From Gyrodactylus bullatarudis (taxonomy: Eukaryota > Platyhelminthes > Monogenea > Gyrodactylidea > Gyrodactylidae), in assembly GCA_012064415.1 (NCBI GenBank), contig SSNU01000272.1:186001-250000 (forward strand): 64,000 nt of DNA, in the 5' to 3' direction. The notes beneath the pieces were generated by a model. That model was not told the DNA's origin. It saw only the letters and a program-made list of their open reading frames with translations, and ran no database searches. Shown here piece by piece: positions 23,272 to 36,100 of this stretch. A program made the translations under genes and the position numbers. Position 1 is the first letter of the stretch. Every line of letters begins with the position of its first letter.

Positions 23272-23786
23272 TACACACTAGAGTTGGACGAAATGAGAAA
23301 AATTTGAGAAAATTGATACCTAGGATATGGTAAAAATAAAGAGAAAAAATTAAAAATAAGAACTGGCCTATCTTAGGCCAAAATAAAACCCAAATTACCA
23401 AAGAATTACTCAATTATGTACTACAGATTGCTTTTTCCGATGAAGAATTTTTATAATTTGCATTAATAAAATTTGGAAAAGATATTACTTTTTTATAAAA
23501 AATACAAAAGAACGCTATTGATTGATTGAAAAAAGTTTCAATTTCCAAATTTTAGAACATTTAAAATAAACATAAATTGCAAATAAATAAGGAACACCTG
23601 TGAAAACTTGAATGAGCAGTTGTGTTCAATAGAAAATGATCGACATGACTTCAACAGTTGCGCTTTTAGCATGCATAACTAACACAGTTTGATGAATTTC
23701 AAAAATAAGTTCATTAGATAATTATAAATTATATTTATCTAATTTATAATCAATTGTGAGAGAGTGTAGAACAGTTCATTGAGGTT

Positions 23787-24263
23787 ATGCCGAAAGGTCC
23801 TAAAGGAAAAGTCGGAGATCGTGGACAGGCAGGTGACCGTGGAGAACCAGGTCCAGCTGGACCTCAAGGATATAAAGGCCCTAAGGGACCTAGAGGACCG
23901 AGAGGCAAACCAGGAAAGAATCTACCTGGAGACAAAGGAGAACAAGGTGATCCAGGGGACGATGGTCCACAAGGTCCTAGAGGCTCACCAGGTCCCCAGG
24001 GTAAAAAAGGAGAAACTGGCCCTCAAGGACCTCCAGGTCCTGCACCTGAGGATGTCAAGGACGAAAAGGTAGACCTTTCTTCATCAGAGGAGAGCAGTGA
24101 CTTATTCAATCCTGTTAATCTTGCCTTGATGGCCATTGCATTTCTGCTAGGAAAACAATTTTGTAAATGTACAAATGCAGCGAAAAACTCGAATTCTTCA
24201 ATTCCTCAGAGTAGAGATCAAACTAATTACTCCCTTAATTTGCCAAATTATCATTTCAATTAA
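23787..24263 (+). CDS. Small collagen-like protein with C-terminal membrane segment, paralog 2
   Basis: The ORF has 158 residues and starts [13 protein letters not shown], with collagen triplets from residue 3 to about 93. The triplets are rich in GPRG, GDKG and GPQG, with one kink at GKNLPGDKG. The spacer [10 protein letters not shown] and the membrane signature [20 protein letters not shown] match paralog 1 closely. The tail is short ([13 protein letters not shown]) and ends NLPNYHFN, similar to the KFPNLNFY end of paralog 1. It is on the same strand as paralog 1, about 0.5 kb downstream. A second open frame over the same bases (23779-24072) is a shadow of the repetitive Gly codons. No introns or signal peptide are evident. 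Confidence 0.82.
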   Translation: MPKGPKGKVGDRGQAGDRGEPGPAGPQGYKGPKGPRGPRGKPGKNLPGDKGEQGDPGDDGPQGPRGSPGPQGKKGETGPQGPPGPAPEDVKDEKVDLSSSEESSDLFNPVNLALMAIAFLLGKQFCKCTNAAKNSNSSIPQSRDQTNYSLNLPNYHFN

Positions 24264-25305
24264 AAGTAATCATAAAGGCACAACACTATTTTAGTCTTAT
24301 CAATCATTTGGGTAAAATTTAATTTAGGATCAATCGGGTTAAGCACTTTTAGGAGTAGTATTCTATTCGGTTAAGGACTCTCTCTGTATTATAAAATATT
24401 TTCTGAAGCTTTTGAGACTCAACCGAGGAACAAGAGATTAGAAACCAGAATAAATGACCCCAGAGAGGATTTTGTTTTGGATTCATGTAAAAAAGTTTTT
24501 TTCATATGTTTTGGTGAAATAATTATCCAAGATTGATAAACTATTCGATTATGAATCGATAGAATATGCTTTCATTGATGAAATAGACAATGTACTGGAT
24601 TTATGGTCAAAGTCGAATATTTAATCTGCACATTTTGATACTAACAAATGCACACTTTCTTATTTATTTGTCTCATAGATGGACTCGAAACATTCTTGTT
24701 TTGGACAATTTATTCATGCGTCAAATTCTTGGTATCAAATTCATGGTGTATCCAGATACCGAATAATCGATCAATGTTGATTAAATTAAAAATCAGGCTA
24801 CAAGATTTTTTACCTCAGAAAATATGTATTTAAATATTTTAAAATGCTTTACATGAAAAAGGTCTAAAGTAGCAGATAATCTCACATAATTAAAGAGGGG
24901 TATTTGCAAAATAGTTTACTCGGGCATAGGTATAGTAGTAAGCCAAAATGCAATTTAGGTTACTTTTTTACATTGGATCTGAGAACCCCTAAAATTTAAT
25001 TCAATTTTGCAATACAAAACGTTAAATATTACATTTATGATTACTTTTTACTTTTTGGAAATAATTGCAGTTATGGTTATTTCTCGCTGTACTAAAGGAT
25101 ACTTACTTTACAGTTATAGTTACAATTTTTTGTTTTTTTTCATGAGAATTTTCATTAATGACTATTTCTATAGATGCTGATCAATTAAAAATATCATTCT
25201 TAAATAGAAGATCAAAATACTGAGGTCATGGATTTTCTGCACACTCATAAAGAAAATCATAAAGTCCCTTTACCTCAGACAAAAGAATAACAGCTAAAAA
25301 CTCTT
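24264..25305. other. Intergenic stretch between collagen-like paralogs 2 and 3
   Basis: AT-rich sequence separates the convergent paralogs 2 and 3. A short plus-strand open frame (24648-24833) has no splice context, no family features and a composition expected of random AT-rich DNA. Nothing else is supportable. Confidence 0.4.
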
Positions 25306-25842
25306 CTATAGTAAATTAAAATTTGGAAGTTTTATTGATATCGGTGTTCCATGGTAGCTTCCATGATTTGAACTATTATGAAATTCATCTCTGGCAGAGA
25401 AACACTTTGGAATTTTGGAGGCAACACATGAACTACGCCCGATAAAGTAGGCGAACAACATCAGTGTGATCCTCAATGGATTGAAGAAATCACTGCTCTC
25501 TTCTGAGGATTCTGTTTCTTCCCTTGGAGGCAACTTGCCAGGTGGCCCTGGTGGTCCAACCGGACCTTGATCACCTTGTTCACCAACCTCTCCCTTGGGA
25601 CCCAGGTCTCCTTTTTCGCCTTGTTTTCCCTTTTCACCTTGTTTGCCACGTTTACCCGGAATATCTCCAGCTCCATCTTCACCTTTCAAGCCTTTATCTC
25701 CTTGGTCACCCTTATCACCGGGAGGTCCTGTAGGACCTGGAGGACCTTGCTTTCCCTGAGGACCTTTTGGTCCTTTATTACCAGGATCACCTTTCTCAGT
25801 AAAGTTTGTTGGCTTTCGAGGTGGTCTTCTCCTTCTTGGCAT
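25306..25842 (-). CDS. Small collagen-like protein with C-terminal membrane segment, paralog 3
   Basis: The ORF has 178 residues on the minus strand. It starts [20 protein letters not shown]: a strongly basic 13-residue N-terminus precedes the Gly-X-Y region. The collagen stretch ([20 protein letters not shown] onward) has one interruption ([10 protein letters not shown]) and ends [11 protein letters not shown]. The spacer [13 protein letters not shown] and signature [20 protein letters not shown] follow, then a tail with two further Cys ending IKLPNFNLL. The three tails share the pattern (K/N)(F/L)PN(L/Y/F)(N/H)(F/L). The conserved spacer, membrane block and tail in three genes, one of them inverted, show a local family expansion. 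The basic N-terminus makes the topology of this copy less certain than that of the others. Confidence 0.82.
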   Translation of the reverse strand: MPRRRRPPRKPTNFTEKGDPGNKGPKGPQGKQGPPGPTGPPGDKGDQGDKGLKGEDGAGDIPGKRGKQGEKGKQGEKGDLGPKGEVGEQGDQGPVGPPGPPGKLPPREETESSEESSDFFNPLRITLMLFAYFIGRSSCVASKIPKCFSARDEFHNSSNHGSYHGTPISIKLPNFNLL

Positions 25843-26200
25843 ACTTTATCATGTATTTAGTAATTATTGTCAATTTGTAGTCTAAAAGACATTAAACTTT
25901 GAACGCATATCAAAGTTACGCAAATGATAAGCTATATACGTTAATAAGTAATAATTGAAAATGATGACGAATTTTGATGTAAAAATGACGCATGAAAACC
26001 AGTGTTAATAGCTTAGAGACAACATAATCGAAAAAATACCGATTTCATTCAGTTTTCACGAATATTTACTTCATACGATACTCAATCTATGTATGTAATA
26101 AAATAATTATATATGTGGATACTTGTAAGTAGTTTCATTATTAAATGAATATTTGCTGATTTATAATACAATTGTCTATGAAATTGTAATACACTAAACT

Positions 26201-26399
26201 TCGTCATATCGTGTAAGCTTTGCCATGTTAAGAGACCCCGTTCTTATTTCATTTTAACGTTGAGGTTCACTTATGAATTCAATGGTTTTGTGAAAAAGGT
26301 TGGTGTGAAGATAGGGATCTGCTAACATTATACAACATCCTTCATTATTAGAATGAGAAGGGGGTCTCCCAACATGGCAAAGCTTACATGATATGACGA
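26201..26399. repeat. MITE-like element with about 38-bp inverted repeats
   Basis: TCGTCATATCGTGTAAGCTT, continuing TGCCATGTTAAGAGACCCC, at the left end is matched by GGGGTCTCCCAACATGGCAA, continuing AGCTTACATGATATGACGA, at the right end. The match is near-perfect over about 38 bp with few mismatches. The 120-bp interior is non-coding. It lies between collagen-like paralog 3 and the 3' end of the multiplexin gene. Confidence 0.72.
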
Positions 26400-27157
26400 C
26401 ATCGGTAAGAAAAAACGGGTGACTATAACTAAAGTCAGATTAAAAATGGAATTTTATCGATTTCCATTCGAAAACGAAAATCTCGATCATATCAACTTTG
26501 AACTCGTCTAGTTTTCACCGATTATGATATTGATGCATAAAATTTGGGCAAGTGAAACAACTTTTCATTCTGCATCGGATGGAGTTATTTTTATTGATGT
26601 AGAACGAAAGAAATATATTTCGCTTATTAATGGAAAAAGGTTTAGAGGCAAGAGCATAGCCAAAATAAAAATTTTTATTATTTTATTGTGAAGTTCAAGC
26701 CTTATTTGGCGCTTCAGAACACATGAGGCTCTAAAAATATTTTTGAAAATTAATGGTCGTAATCATGAGTAATCAGGTAGAAATATTTCGATAGATTATT
26801 TTTCGGATAATACATTTTCTAGGAAGTTTAGTGTAAATAATTAGGAAAAGACAAGTCAGAATCATGAGGTTTTCGGATAAAACAAAATCATCACCAATCT
26901 ATACAGAATCATGAATCTGAAAATTGTCAATTTGATTCCCAAGAATTATTATTCGAAAAATCATCTTCGATTATAATACAAGTTAAAATAAATATTTATT
27001 TAAATACTATTTAGTGTACACATTTTTTTTAAAGAGACAATTTTCTTGGTTTTTGATAACGAAAAATTTTCTTTCTTTAAAATACAGAGCTTTTTTGTTT
27101 TTGCTGTGAGTAGGTGAATAAAAATCAAATTGGCGCAATATCAAAAAAATTTTATCT

Positions 27158-30100
27158 TTACAATCTAGGATCAATCTGCAGGCAAAGTATGTGACAAGTC
27201 TTTGAGCAGGATACATTAATCTGATTATCTGGCTCAAAGAGATATTGGGAACCAGGTTTTGGTGGGTAATTCACAGCTAGGGCCTTATTCTGTGGGTCAA
27301 TTGAATGCCAATTGTGGCATTTCAACTCGGCTGCTTTCTCATAGTTTTGCTCCACATAACTCGGAACTTTTCCAATCCATACACATTTGTTACTGAAATA
27401 GAAAAAAATTATTTCAAAATATAGGAGTCTCATGTTTTTGCTTAAATTCCGAGGTTCGTTCTATCTAAAGTTTCAGAATAAAAGATAATTATAAATAAAT
27501 CTTAATTTTTTTGTCCGAATATTTTTCCTGACGACTAGCATTTGATATTTTGTCTTTCATATGGTTTGCTGATTACAAATCTTAAATCAGATTAAAGTCC
27601 TGACAAGCAATAATACTTAGTTCAATTAAAAATAGGATCAATTTTTTGATCCGAAACTCGACTATCCCTCAAGACTTTAGTCGATTTAACAATTGAAAGC
27701 TAAGAGTTTGATTACTTGATAATCACCTAAGTTCTATGACCTCGAGAAACAAGTTTTCAAAAAATGTTAAATTTTTTCAAAATAATCCATTTTCTTTAAA
27801 CTATTATAGCTTATGACAGATTAATTATAAAGGTAAGATCCTTTCGTATTTCAGAAGATTGTATCGAATTTAACGATGTATTTTCCGAGGCTTGAATAAA
27901 TGCTTGCGAGTTTCTAGCAAAGTTTCTTACCAGTAAAGTAAGAGGATACCGGAATCAGAGAATTTAATTAAAATATATTGTGTAATTTATCGTATCTCTT
28001 TAGAACATTGATTGGCTCTTGTTTTGTCCTGAAATGGTTCTTGTTCTATGATTGTTTATATTATTTACCTGTCTGTAAAATCATTCAACTTTCATTTTAA
28101 TTTCTTAAATCTCAAATAAAGTACATTAACATCACTTTATTATTGTTTATCTCTTTTTGTCTCTCTATATATATTTTTATCCTGATTATAAATGTATACT
28201 ATTTCGATGAAGCTGTTAAAGACTGAAATTGATTTAGAGCATATTTAATTTAGAATGGTAATATTGCCGAACTTGATCAAGTACATGTATTATTATTAGA
28301 TTCGAGCAGCGAACCTTTGAACCAATGCAATGTTACTATATAAATTTAGTCCGGGGTTAAGTCTGGGGTTATACTTTTATAGATCACAAACTCTTTTTCG
28401 TTTTTAAGTGCTTTATTCAATAAAGTTTATTGTCTGTAACGTTGTTCGCTTGCTACCTGACTATATTGTCTTATGGCTTGTATTGGCATTCATATGTTAC
28501 CGTTAATATTGTTACTCTTGATAGTCCCAACTTTAGACTCTCAAGACTTCAAGTCAGATAAATTTCTTACTCGGTTTCAAGATTCAGAATCTCTTTAAGA
28601 TCCAATTAAATTAAATTTATAATTTTTATCATATTATAATCATAAGAATTATTAGAGTCCATGCTATCTCTAAACTTAATTTCGATTTTCCTTCAAGTGA
28701 TGATTTATTTTCAATCAATATAACTATCTTCAAAGAAATATCAAAATATAAATGTTTAATAAACATTCTTCATCTTTTTCTACAGAGCTATAAGCTAAGA
28801 TTCAAGCCAGAAGACAACATAGTGAGGTAGCAAGCGAACAACTTTATAGACAATGAAAAACTACTTGGTTCAAAAATATAATGTAGTGTTTCATGTTGCT
28901 AATCGTGGTAAAACCAATCAAAAGAGTCGTTGATTTGATACATTTTCGCGTACTCTTCTCTAGAGAAAATGCATAAGAATAATAAAGAAATCTGTTATTA
29001 TGGCATAGAAATAAAGTAGAGGATGAAAGCTCTCCATTTATTGATAATACTACTGACTGTTACACTGTTGGTTTTATTTCTTATTTTTGAGTATTATCGA
29101 GGTACACATGAACAAATCCCATATACTGGACTATTGAAAAAGGTAGAATGGGATAAATTGGTGAAAAAGAATTCTCTTCACTCTTTAGAAACAGATGAAT
29201 TTCCAACAATTGAAGAGCTGAGATTTCTACAAGCTTATCTCGTAAAACAAGGAGTCAACCTTTCGAGGAATACGATCAGAAAAGGCCAGAGTGTTCTCTT
29301 CTTATTACCTTATAGGAGAAGGCCGAAAAATCTCCTCTATTTTCTTTATTACATGTACATGTATCTAAGATCATACGAGGGAAATTTCAAGTTCCTAATA
29401 ATCCAACAATCAGATGGAGACAAGTTTAAAAGGGGAAATCTGTTCAATGTTGGAGTTAAGCTGGCAGACGAACGAATGAAGGAATACAGTTGCTTCTGCT
29501 TGCACGATATTGACGATGTACCTCATGATACTTCAACTAGATACTTTTGTGAAAATCATAGCATCCGACAGTTATCTAAGGGAGTAATTAACCAGAATAC
29601 AAACATAATCAGTGTTTATTACCCTGATTATACAGGGGGTGTAACAATGGTAGTTAAAGATGCCTATATCAAAATGAATGGAATGAGCAATTCCTTTTCC
29701 GGCTGGGGTGGGGAAGATGACAATTTCAAGCTAAGAGCTGATATAATGAATGTTAAGATCAATCGGAATGATCAAATACTTTTTACCACAGTCGATCATC
29801 CTGAAGACAGGGATCCTGATCAATCAAGATTTGAAAAATCAACAAAGCAATATGTGGCCGAGACTTTTGGCAAAGATGGCTACAATACAACTAAATATAA
29901 AATAAAATTCTTTGAGGAAAATAGTCTTTTTATCCGAGTTATTGTTAACCTTTGAGTCCTTTTTTATAATTTAATAAAACTGTATTTTTTTCTAAAGATT
30001 TTCAAATTATCTTGAATTGCAAAATGAGGTATTTTGATCAATTTCACATGAAGGAATACCTATCTATTAGATATTTTAAAACTGAAAGTTTAATAAATAA

Positions 30101-33100
30101 TAGTAATAAATGTAGATTTAATTGGAATATAACCTGTCCCAGAAGTTTCAGTACTGAGATAGTCAAGTACCTTCTTCAGTTGATGAGAAGATTCTTTAGT
30201 TTTTAGATAATGATAGTATCATCCTCTGAAGAAGGTGTTCGACCTGAAATTTCTGAAAGAGACTTTGGAAAATAGTTGGTTTCAATTTAAAAATACAAAG
30301 AACTCACATAGAATCATTGATTTCCTTCCCATCAAAGTCAAGGATATTAGCACTAGGAGCTTGTTCATTGCTGATCATTGATTTGAAGTCATCAAATAAT
30401 TTTTCTCCCTGATGAAAAATAAATAAAATTCTTGGCATATTAACTTGAAACTCAAGGGTATATGTATTTGAAATAGGATCAAGTTTCCCTGAGAAAAAAT
30501 GTCTGGATGAGAAACTCACGTTGAGATTTACAATTGGAATTGAATACCTCAACTCTGGTCGAAGTAAATAATTCATATTCAAAACATCAGTACTGATAAG
30601 GGGATAGTAGAAGCGGCCGAGGTTGACGTTCTTTGCAGCTGATTGACACTGGAAAATGGCACCAGAATGTGCTTTGTTTACTGTCGCTAGATCTGAGCGT
30701 AAATCTCCCCTAGCTGGCTTGGTAAGGGCAACCAAGAAAAGCTGAAAAAATTCAAATCAAAAGTACAATTCACAATCTCTCATTTCATTTTGCATGCAAT
30801 ATGTTAAATTGGGATTAGGAAAATTCAAAGTAGAGATTTCTAAGCTTTGATTGGGTTTTTGTAAGATTGATTTCCATCTGAAGAGCCTATTAACCCCTTG
30901 ATACCGACTTAATTACAAAAGGCTTATTTGTGACTACATGAAATAAACGTAAAAACAATAATCAATGGATATTGAAGCCTGATAGGGTTAAAAATGATCC
31001 GAGTTTAAATTCTATGATTAAGAAAAGGACCCAGAAATATAATTGTTATTTAATTTGTGTTACTCAAACTTACAGTTTGATTTCGATACTTTGGTCTGAC
31101 AGTGCGTAGTGGCTTTACGGTAGTCTAGAGAATAAGTGAGAATATCATCTATCATTTTTAATTTCGTGAGAGACAGTACTTACCGTGACTGGCGGTGGGA
31201 TATTGATTTTTTTATCTTCTTGATTCTGAAAAAAAATTAAAATAAATTTATGATGCAAAACAAGCAGTTTTTGTCTCTGAGTCGATTATTTCATCAGTTA
31301 TTTCTGAAACTCAATAGAAATGTATCTGGGAATAATTATTTCGATTTTTAAAAAGATAATTTTCAAATCAAGATAATATGACACACTTTTACCAATGAAA
31401 GAAAAAATATTCTGGAAAATATTTTTTTTTCAGAGAAATGTGGACATTCTAGAATTTTGATTTGGCGCAAACCTCCCGGTTTACCAAACTATGAGCTCAA
31501 AATTTTTATTGATTTAAGAGGCGAGGTTTTTAGACAAGAAACCCTATTATTACGATTGAAGTTTTGCAAGACCCGTCCAGTCTGAAGGATCTTTATAAAT
31601 CGAAAATTTAGAAATTTTTAAGCAATGATCAAGAAATCGAAATTCGACTCTTTCTCGATCCTGTGGCTAACAATCAGTGATTATTAATCAGACTATATTT
31701 GACACATTTGATTTCTCTATCTAACTTTGTAATCCTGTAAAACTTCATTTGATCCCCTCATATTTTCTAATCAATTTTTTCCGGATTTTGTTCTTGTATT
31801 GGTCAAAATCAGATTTGAAAATTATTTTTATATCCCGTCAAAGAAATTCTTGTAACAATCAAAAGTTCTCAACTTCAAATTAACTAGTTTTACTCAATTT
31901 ATTTTGGTAATCAAACCATAATGGGATCACTGAGTAGTGTACCATAACTTTGTTCAGAATTCAAAAATGACACCCAAGGAATTCTTGTTTATCCAATATG
32001 TAAGGATATGATTATACATTTAAATAATATTTTTATTTTGTTTTTCAGGATTTCTTTAATAGAAACATAACAACCACTGTCTTTTGAAGTTGTTTTTTTC
32101 ATTTATTGGAATTGAAATAAAACTTTTTGTTCAAGTGAATTTTATCGACAAACTTCACGCATTTCTTAACACTTAATTCTTTTTTGTTGTCTATCAGAGA
32201 AAAATATTTCTCAATGGGCATAACCAGACAGAAAAAATATTTTTCCATCATCAATAAACAAGCCTTGTTCTTAGTGAGTAGTTCAAATTTTGTATTTGTG
32301 TTTGAATAGGAATAAAATTTCATTTAGATCACGAGGATTTCCTGAATTTCTTCTCTCACAGATGAGATTTTTTAGACAACTGATATTTTGAGATAATTAT
32401 CAACTTGGTTGAATCGAAGCCTTGTTTGCTTGTCGTCAGATAACATTAACTAAAAGGATGCAGAGAAATTGTTAAGCTTGCATTCAATTCAATTTTATCA
32501 GCTTTATTGAGGACTCTACTTAAAAGTATTATAAAAATTAACGTAAGATGAAACATTTTTTATTAAGAATAGTTAGAATTAATAGTTACTTACAAGTATA
32601 CTCATAAAAATACTCTTCAATCACTATCAAGAAAAATAATGAATCCTAGTATTAATTCCTTTATGACTAAGTTGGTTTTCTTACGAAATACTCGAAAATA
32701 GATCAAAAACAAGTTTCATTATTCTGTTTTGTTTCAGTTTGAAGACTTTTTGGGATTCCAAAGATTCGTTTAGTGTTAATTATATAAAATAGATTGATGT
32801 GAAGCTTATTATTGAATGAAATTTAAAGCAAGAGTCGGAACGGAATTTGATAATTTGTATACCATTCACATTTCAGAACTCTCTGAAACTTGTTTTAGTC
32901 ATCAAAATATTATAATTTTTTCATTACTTATCAGCAAAATGGTAGAAGCAAAATTCAAATTATAGTACTTTGAGTGGTAGAGTTTAACACTAATAGATAT
33001 TAATTTTCAAATTAAGACTGATCCGAGTATAAAAGTTCATTTTAACTGATTATTATGCTCTGGTAGATTTTCTACAGGCTAAAAATGTTGACAATCGATT

Positions 33101-36100
33101 CAAGTACAGGCATGAATATTCATGTTGAACTTGAACTGAATAACAGAGTCATAAATAACAAAAATACAGTTAAATTGGAAAAGATGAAGCTGTTTTTTAC
33201 CCCAGATTCAAGGAAGCTACTGTGTAATGATAGATACCTTTAGGATTCTCACATATTCATGTGAAAAGATGAGAGGGGCTTCATTCCTTACAAGACAATG
33301 AATCAAAAACAAATTAATCAATCAATGGTATACTGTTCCCTGAGTGGAATAAAGGATAGTAAACTAAATCTATAGCTCTCTTTTGATCGGTTAGATTATT
33401 AATTCTGAGACAAATTGTACAAATTAAGCGTACAAACTTGAGAGAAAGAAATGTGAAACTTTCTTCAGCTCAAAAATGGGGGCATATGCTTAGATTGACA
33501 ACATGCCTTACTGTTTATTCATTTAATCATATGATAAGAGCTGTTTTCAAAAATTTATAAATTGTAAAGATTTTTTGATACTAGACCAAATTTAAGTCCG
33601 GTTTTACTGATTAGGAATACACAGTGTAATGGTTTAGATAAAACTGTAGGCTTAGTTCATAAAAAATCCCTCCACTTTTATACTGTATTACAATCCGATT
33701 TCCTTTGGTGACCTTTGTTTGTTGAATGATTAATAATAAAATAAATCGATATAACATACAAATCGGCTTGTACATGTGAATATTGTTTAGTCAGCAATAG
33801 GAAAAAGAAAACATCAGATTGTTTACGGAAACTCACTAGATTAATTAATCGCCACAAGTTATCCTCTTCAGCTGTTTTAAGATAAAAATCGCCACTCTCT
33901 TTGATGTAGGTCATAGTTCCAGCTGGAAATTTGTAAGCTAATCTTGCCAGGGATTCCTTATCCTTTAATACGATTGCCTATTTGATGATTAAAACAATAA
34001 GCATGATAAAATAGGGAAAAAATCGAATAATTAATTTCCTCAGAAGAAGGGAAATAAGAATTTGACGGGGAAATTGAAAATTGTCTGGAATATTCCTATG
34101 AATTGCCATTTCAAAAAAATGTGTGATTTCAACTCAACCCGTTTGAGAGAAGTTGCTTTTGTCATCCACCTAACATCTATCGAGGAAGTTTCGAGGTGCT
34201 TTTTATCCAAAACATAAGCAAATAGGTTCTTTGAATTTTGTTTTGGTAAGGATTGATCCTGATAATACCTAAATTATTTACCATTTTAACCCCTTCGTAG
34301 TGATCGTCTAAAATAGTTGATTAAGAAGTTGTATACGACCTCTGGGATCGACTGGGTTGATGAAAATTGACCAAAATAACTTAAATTGATTTCATTATTG
34401 AAATTGTGGCTCAAAAAAGTAACAAGATTTTCAAAAATTATTTGGCTTATTTCGAATGATGTTACAATTTTGCTTTAATATCATCATGTTTCTTTTTGAT
34501 TAATATCACAATTTGAGTTGAGACAGGACTACACTAGGGGCAGTCTTGCCATGATGATCTTTTCGTTAATATTTTGTAGTCGGGATATAGATTAAATCAC
34601 CTCGAATAAATTAGGAATACAATGGAGCCATTGAGAACAAAGTTTAGGTTCAATGAGCATTCACGAAAATGTCGGTTCTTTTACATTTGATCTGATCATA
34701 AAACGATACCTGAAATAAAGTTTGAGAAAAGCATCATTTCTATTCTCTGTGATGAAAGCGATTTTCCTATGAAATCAAAGAAGAGACGAAAAAATCAGTG
34801 TATTTACTAAATGATCACATGATCTTGCTTAACAAATCAAAAAGTGATTCAATCAGATGATTTGAAGTTGAAGCAAACAAAAGAGCTCTCAATGTGCAAT
34901 TTTTTTCATTTTTTGAGAGATAACAAATAAAATCACGATGAAAAATACAAAAGAGATTCTTTGCACAAGAACTTGAACTCACTCCATAGCCAATATTTTG
35001 AATTGCTTTGGTGATTTTATTCTCGATGGGACCTTCTTCGATTTCATCACGTTTAGTTCTACCACCATCGATTTTGATGGTGTCGGTGCCTTTACAGGAA
35101 CTTTGTTCCTTTGAGCATAAATCATTTCGTAGGGAATCAACGAAACCCTGGAGAGAAAAATAATTGTGTCACTGATGATTGATGAAAGAATTTTTGATAT
35201 TCAGATTTTAAAGCAAACAAATAGGTTAGAAAAATGTCACTATATGAAATCTTTTTAATTTGTCAAGGCACTCGGGTACTTACTACTTACTTGTTGAAAA
35301 AATCAGAAGTTTTGGATAAAATGTTATCTTTATCCATCAGCTAATCCACTAAAAACTACTTACGAACCAATTAAATTAATTTTTAATTGATTGTGTTCTC
35401 GAAAAATCAATGTTAACTTTCAATAGTTTTCAGTTCAAGCAATTTCATTTCAATTCCGCGCCAATTTAGAGCCAATTTGAAAATGTAGATTTTCGAGTTT
35501 CTGATGAGAAACTTGAGAATTTCGTAAAAGTTTTTCCTAGTATCAACCAGCTTTAAACAGAAATGCTTATAAATAAATAAAAATATGGTTCAAAACTTTG
35601 TCCAACCCGGAAACGAAATGCCTCAACCTCGCCACAGCAACCCAAAGCGAGGAGAAAACAGGGGAAGAGAGCGGCAACGGGGACCCAGATAATCCAAAAA
35701 TTCTTCACAACCCCCAAACAGTGACTATGCCGATCCCATTGGCCAGTAACACAAATAGACATTGGTTCAAAACAAATGAATAATCGCTATTGGTCAAGAC
35801 TATCTTGCCATGCTCTTTTATTATGTATATATATAATTTCTAAGTCGGTGTAAGGTCTGAAGAGAGCCGACGAAAATAAAAGCTTTTATTCACCCAAATA
35901 ACTTCGTCGTTCTAACCACCAGCATAACCATTAGTCAGCATCCACTGAATATCTTCGAGGAAATAAGGCAATTAATGTCTCAAAATTATAAATAAATAAA
36001 AATATGGTTCAAAACTTTGTTCTTCCATTACAGTATCAAAGATTGGAAATGTTTAGATTTAAATTTAGGAAATTGATTTCATATCACTCTCTTTTTAAAT

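Larger units (their letters stand above)
27158..30741 (-). other. Endostatin domain of the multiplexin
   Basis: Three exons (30741-30520, 30408-30308 and 27392-27158) join in phase. [16 protein letters not shown] matches the opening LVALNTP-SG strand. [20 protein letters not shown] matches the FQCFQQAR-GL-GTFRAFL block. [10 protein letters not shown] matches the VPIVNLK strand, and [13 protein letters not shown] matches the RIFSFDGKDV block. NKCVWIGKV matches [15 protein letters not shown] matches YCETW, and [17 protein letters not shown] matches the SCHNSYIVLCIENS end. The endostatin Cys are retained, with an additional one in KCVW. A 2.9-kb intron before the last exon hosts the galactosyltransferase gene. 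The N-terminal zinc-binding His cluster of vertebrate endostatin is not evident. Confidence 0.9.

Noticed and set aside
25524..25860. Plus-strand ORFs over collagen-like paralog 3
   Set aside because: They are antisense shadows of the Gly-rich minus-strand gene and have no family features.
35281..35345. Minus-strand segment [16 protein letters not shown] as an exon
   Set aside because: It has an acceptor and a GTAAGT donor but ends in phase 2, which would shift the following linker exon out of the frame needed by the trimerisation domain. It could still be an alternative exon.
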